From UMGS1663 sp963621995 (GTDB lineage Bacteria; Bacillota; Clostridia; TANB77; CAG-508), in assembly GCA_963621995.1 (NCBI GenBank), contig CAVFFZ010000014.1:1-31942 (forward strand): 31,942 nt of DNA, read 5' to 3'. Of this stretch, positions 31,168-31,942 are shown piece by piece. The notes beneath the pieces were generated by a model, which did no database searches, was not told the DNA's origin, and saw nothing but the letters and a program-made list of their open reading frames with translations. The position numbers and the translations under genes are program-made. How positions within the stretch are numbered: the stretch's first letter is position 1; each line of letters begins with the position of its first letter.

Positions 31168-31701
31168 TTAATAGTTTTCGGCTTTTATTTCAAAATAAGA
31201 TTGTGGATGTTTGCAAACTGGGCAAACTTTTGGAGCTTCTGTTCCAACAACAATATGTCCACAATTTCTGCATTTCCAAATAACAATACTTCCTTTTTTG
31301 AAAACTTCTCCATCTTCTAAATTAGATAAAAGCTTTTTATATCTTTCTTCATGTTCTTTTTCTATAGCACCAATTCCTCTAAAAGTAGTAGCTATTTCAG
31401 TAAATCCTTCTTCTTCAGCTTCTTTAGCAAATGTTTCATACATGTCTGTCCACTCATAATTTTCACCTGCTGCTGCATCAGCTAAATTTGATTTAGTATC
31501 TCCAATACCATTTAAATATTTTAAATGAATTTTTGCGTGTTCTTTTTCATTATCTGCTGTTTCTAAAAATATAGAAGCAATTTGTTCATAACCTTCTTTT
31601 TTAGCAACACTTGCAAAATAAGTATACTTATTTCTAGCTTGAGATTCGCCAGCAAATGCAGCTTTTAAATTAGCCTCTGTTTTTGTCCCTTTTAAGTCCA
31701 T
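31168..31701 (-). CDS. rbr: Rubrerythrin
   Basis: A 177-residue non-haem di-iron peroxidase that protects anaerobes from hydrogen peroxide. The N-terminal ferritin-like domain shows the iron ligands FAGESQARNKYTYFA, ETADNEKEHAKIH, AAAGENYEW and GAIEKEHEERY. The C-terminal rubredoxin-like domain is CRNCGHIVVGTEAPKVCPVCKHPQSYF, with two CxxC pairs. Length and order match the family. The start is supported by AAGGAGG (minus strand) and a good promoter. A terminator follows, so it is monocistronic and convergent with rimO. Confidence 0.96.
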   Translation of the reverse strand: MDLKGTKTEANLKAAFAGESQARNKYTYFASVAKKEGYEQIASIFLETADNEKEHAKIHLKYLNGIGDTKSNLADAAAGENYEWTDMYETFAKEAEEEGFTEIATTFRGIGAIEKEHEERYKKLLSNLEDGEVFKKGSIVIWKCRNCGHIVVGTEAPKVCPVCKHPQSYFEIKAENY

Positions 31702-31735
31702 AATAATACCTCCTTGAATAATTTGTATTTATATA

Positions 31736-31765
31736 TTTATATAATAACTATATTAGGGAAGTCAA
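31736..31765 (-). promoter_or_regulatory. Sigma-A promoter for rubrerythrin
   Basis: On the minus strand: TTGACT (31765-31760), 18-base spacer, TATAAA (31741-31736). Transcription would start near 31729. No Per box or other operator with a clear dyad was seen. Confidence 0.55.
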
Positions 31766-31857
31766 GCAATTTAAAAAAAATAGTATGTGCAATTATTGAA
31801 AATTAATGTAATTGAAATGTAACAAAAATGTAATAAATACCTCAAACCGTTGCGGCA

Positions 31858-31905
<48 letters not shown>

Positions 31906-31942
31906 TAGAGAAAATAAATAATGCTAATATTATTAAAATAAG

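Overview
The window comes from the chromosome of an A+T-rich, low-GC Gram-positive anaerobe, most likely an endospore-forming member of the Clostridia. The evidence is the sporulation genes pdaA, yqfC and yqfD, the bifunctional AdhE, rubrerythrin, ferredoxin-type and rubredoxin domains, an RNase E/G homologue, an Agr-type peptide signalling locus, strong AAGGAGG-like ribosome binding sites, one TTG start, and sigma-A promoters close to consensus. No rRNA or tRNA gene, CRISPR array, transposase or phage gene was found.

Bases 1-3150 are an accessory zone that is losing genes. It holds a disrupted EFR1-type flavodoxin-ferredoxin gene, an SDR oxidoreductase, a frameshifted small membrane-protein gene, a cupin, and a RhuM/Fic gene whose middle has been deleted. 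Bases 3200-10023 carry separate, mostly single-gene units with good terminators: a surface protein with a Cthe_2159-type carbohydrate-binding domain, DNA-3-methyladenine glycosylase I, the manganese exporter MntP, a NifS-type cysteine desulfurase and AdhE. Bases 10064-11487, on the minus strand, are a decayed aspartyl-tRNA synthetase gene with three in-frame TAA codons and a central out-of-frame deletion. A small membrane protein, an rRNA-type methyltransferase and an RluA-family pseudouridine synthase follow.

Bases 13805-16741 form an Agr-like quorum-sensing locus. agrB and a 39-residue agrD (too short for routine ORF calling) run rightward; a GHKL histidine kinase and a LytTR response regulator run leftward to meet them, and one bidirectional terminator separates the pairs. 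Next come spore cortex and sporulation genes (pdaA, yqfC, yqfD), an unrecognised 401-residue coil-rich protein where phoH often sits, then ybeY, dgkA, a DUF3048 lipid-anchor-like protein, era, a short yqzL and recO. This is the conserved Firmicutes ribosome-maturation and membrane cluster.

The right end has a MraY/WecA-family sugar-phosphate transferase with a complete rubredoxin domain fused to its C-terminus, then hslO (Hsp33), pth, a short RNase G gene, a guanylate-kinase-like gene and rimO. The RNase G gene sits directly behind a 124-base imperfect palindrome. A minus-strand rubrerythrin and a (TA)13 tract close the window.

The points most worth a second look are the transferase-rubredoxin fusion, the long leader hairpin touching the RNase G ribosome binding site, the convergent agr layout with an ambiguous AgrD ring, the aspS pseudogene, a small family of dispersed hairpin repeats between genes, and the repeated gene decay (five remnants).
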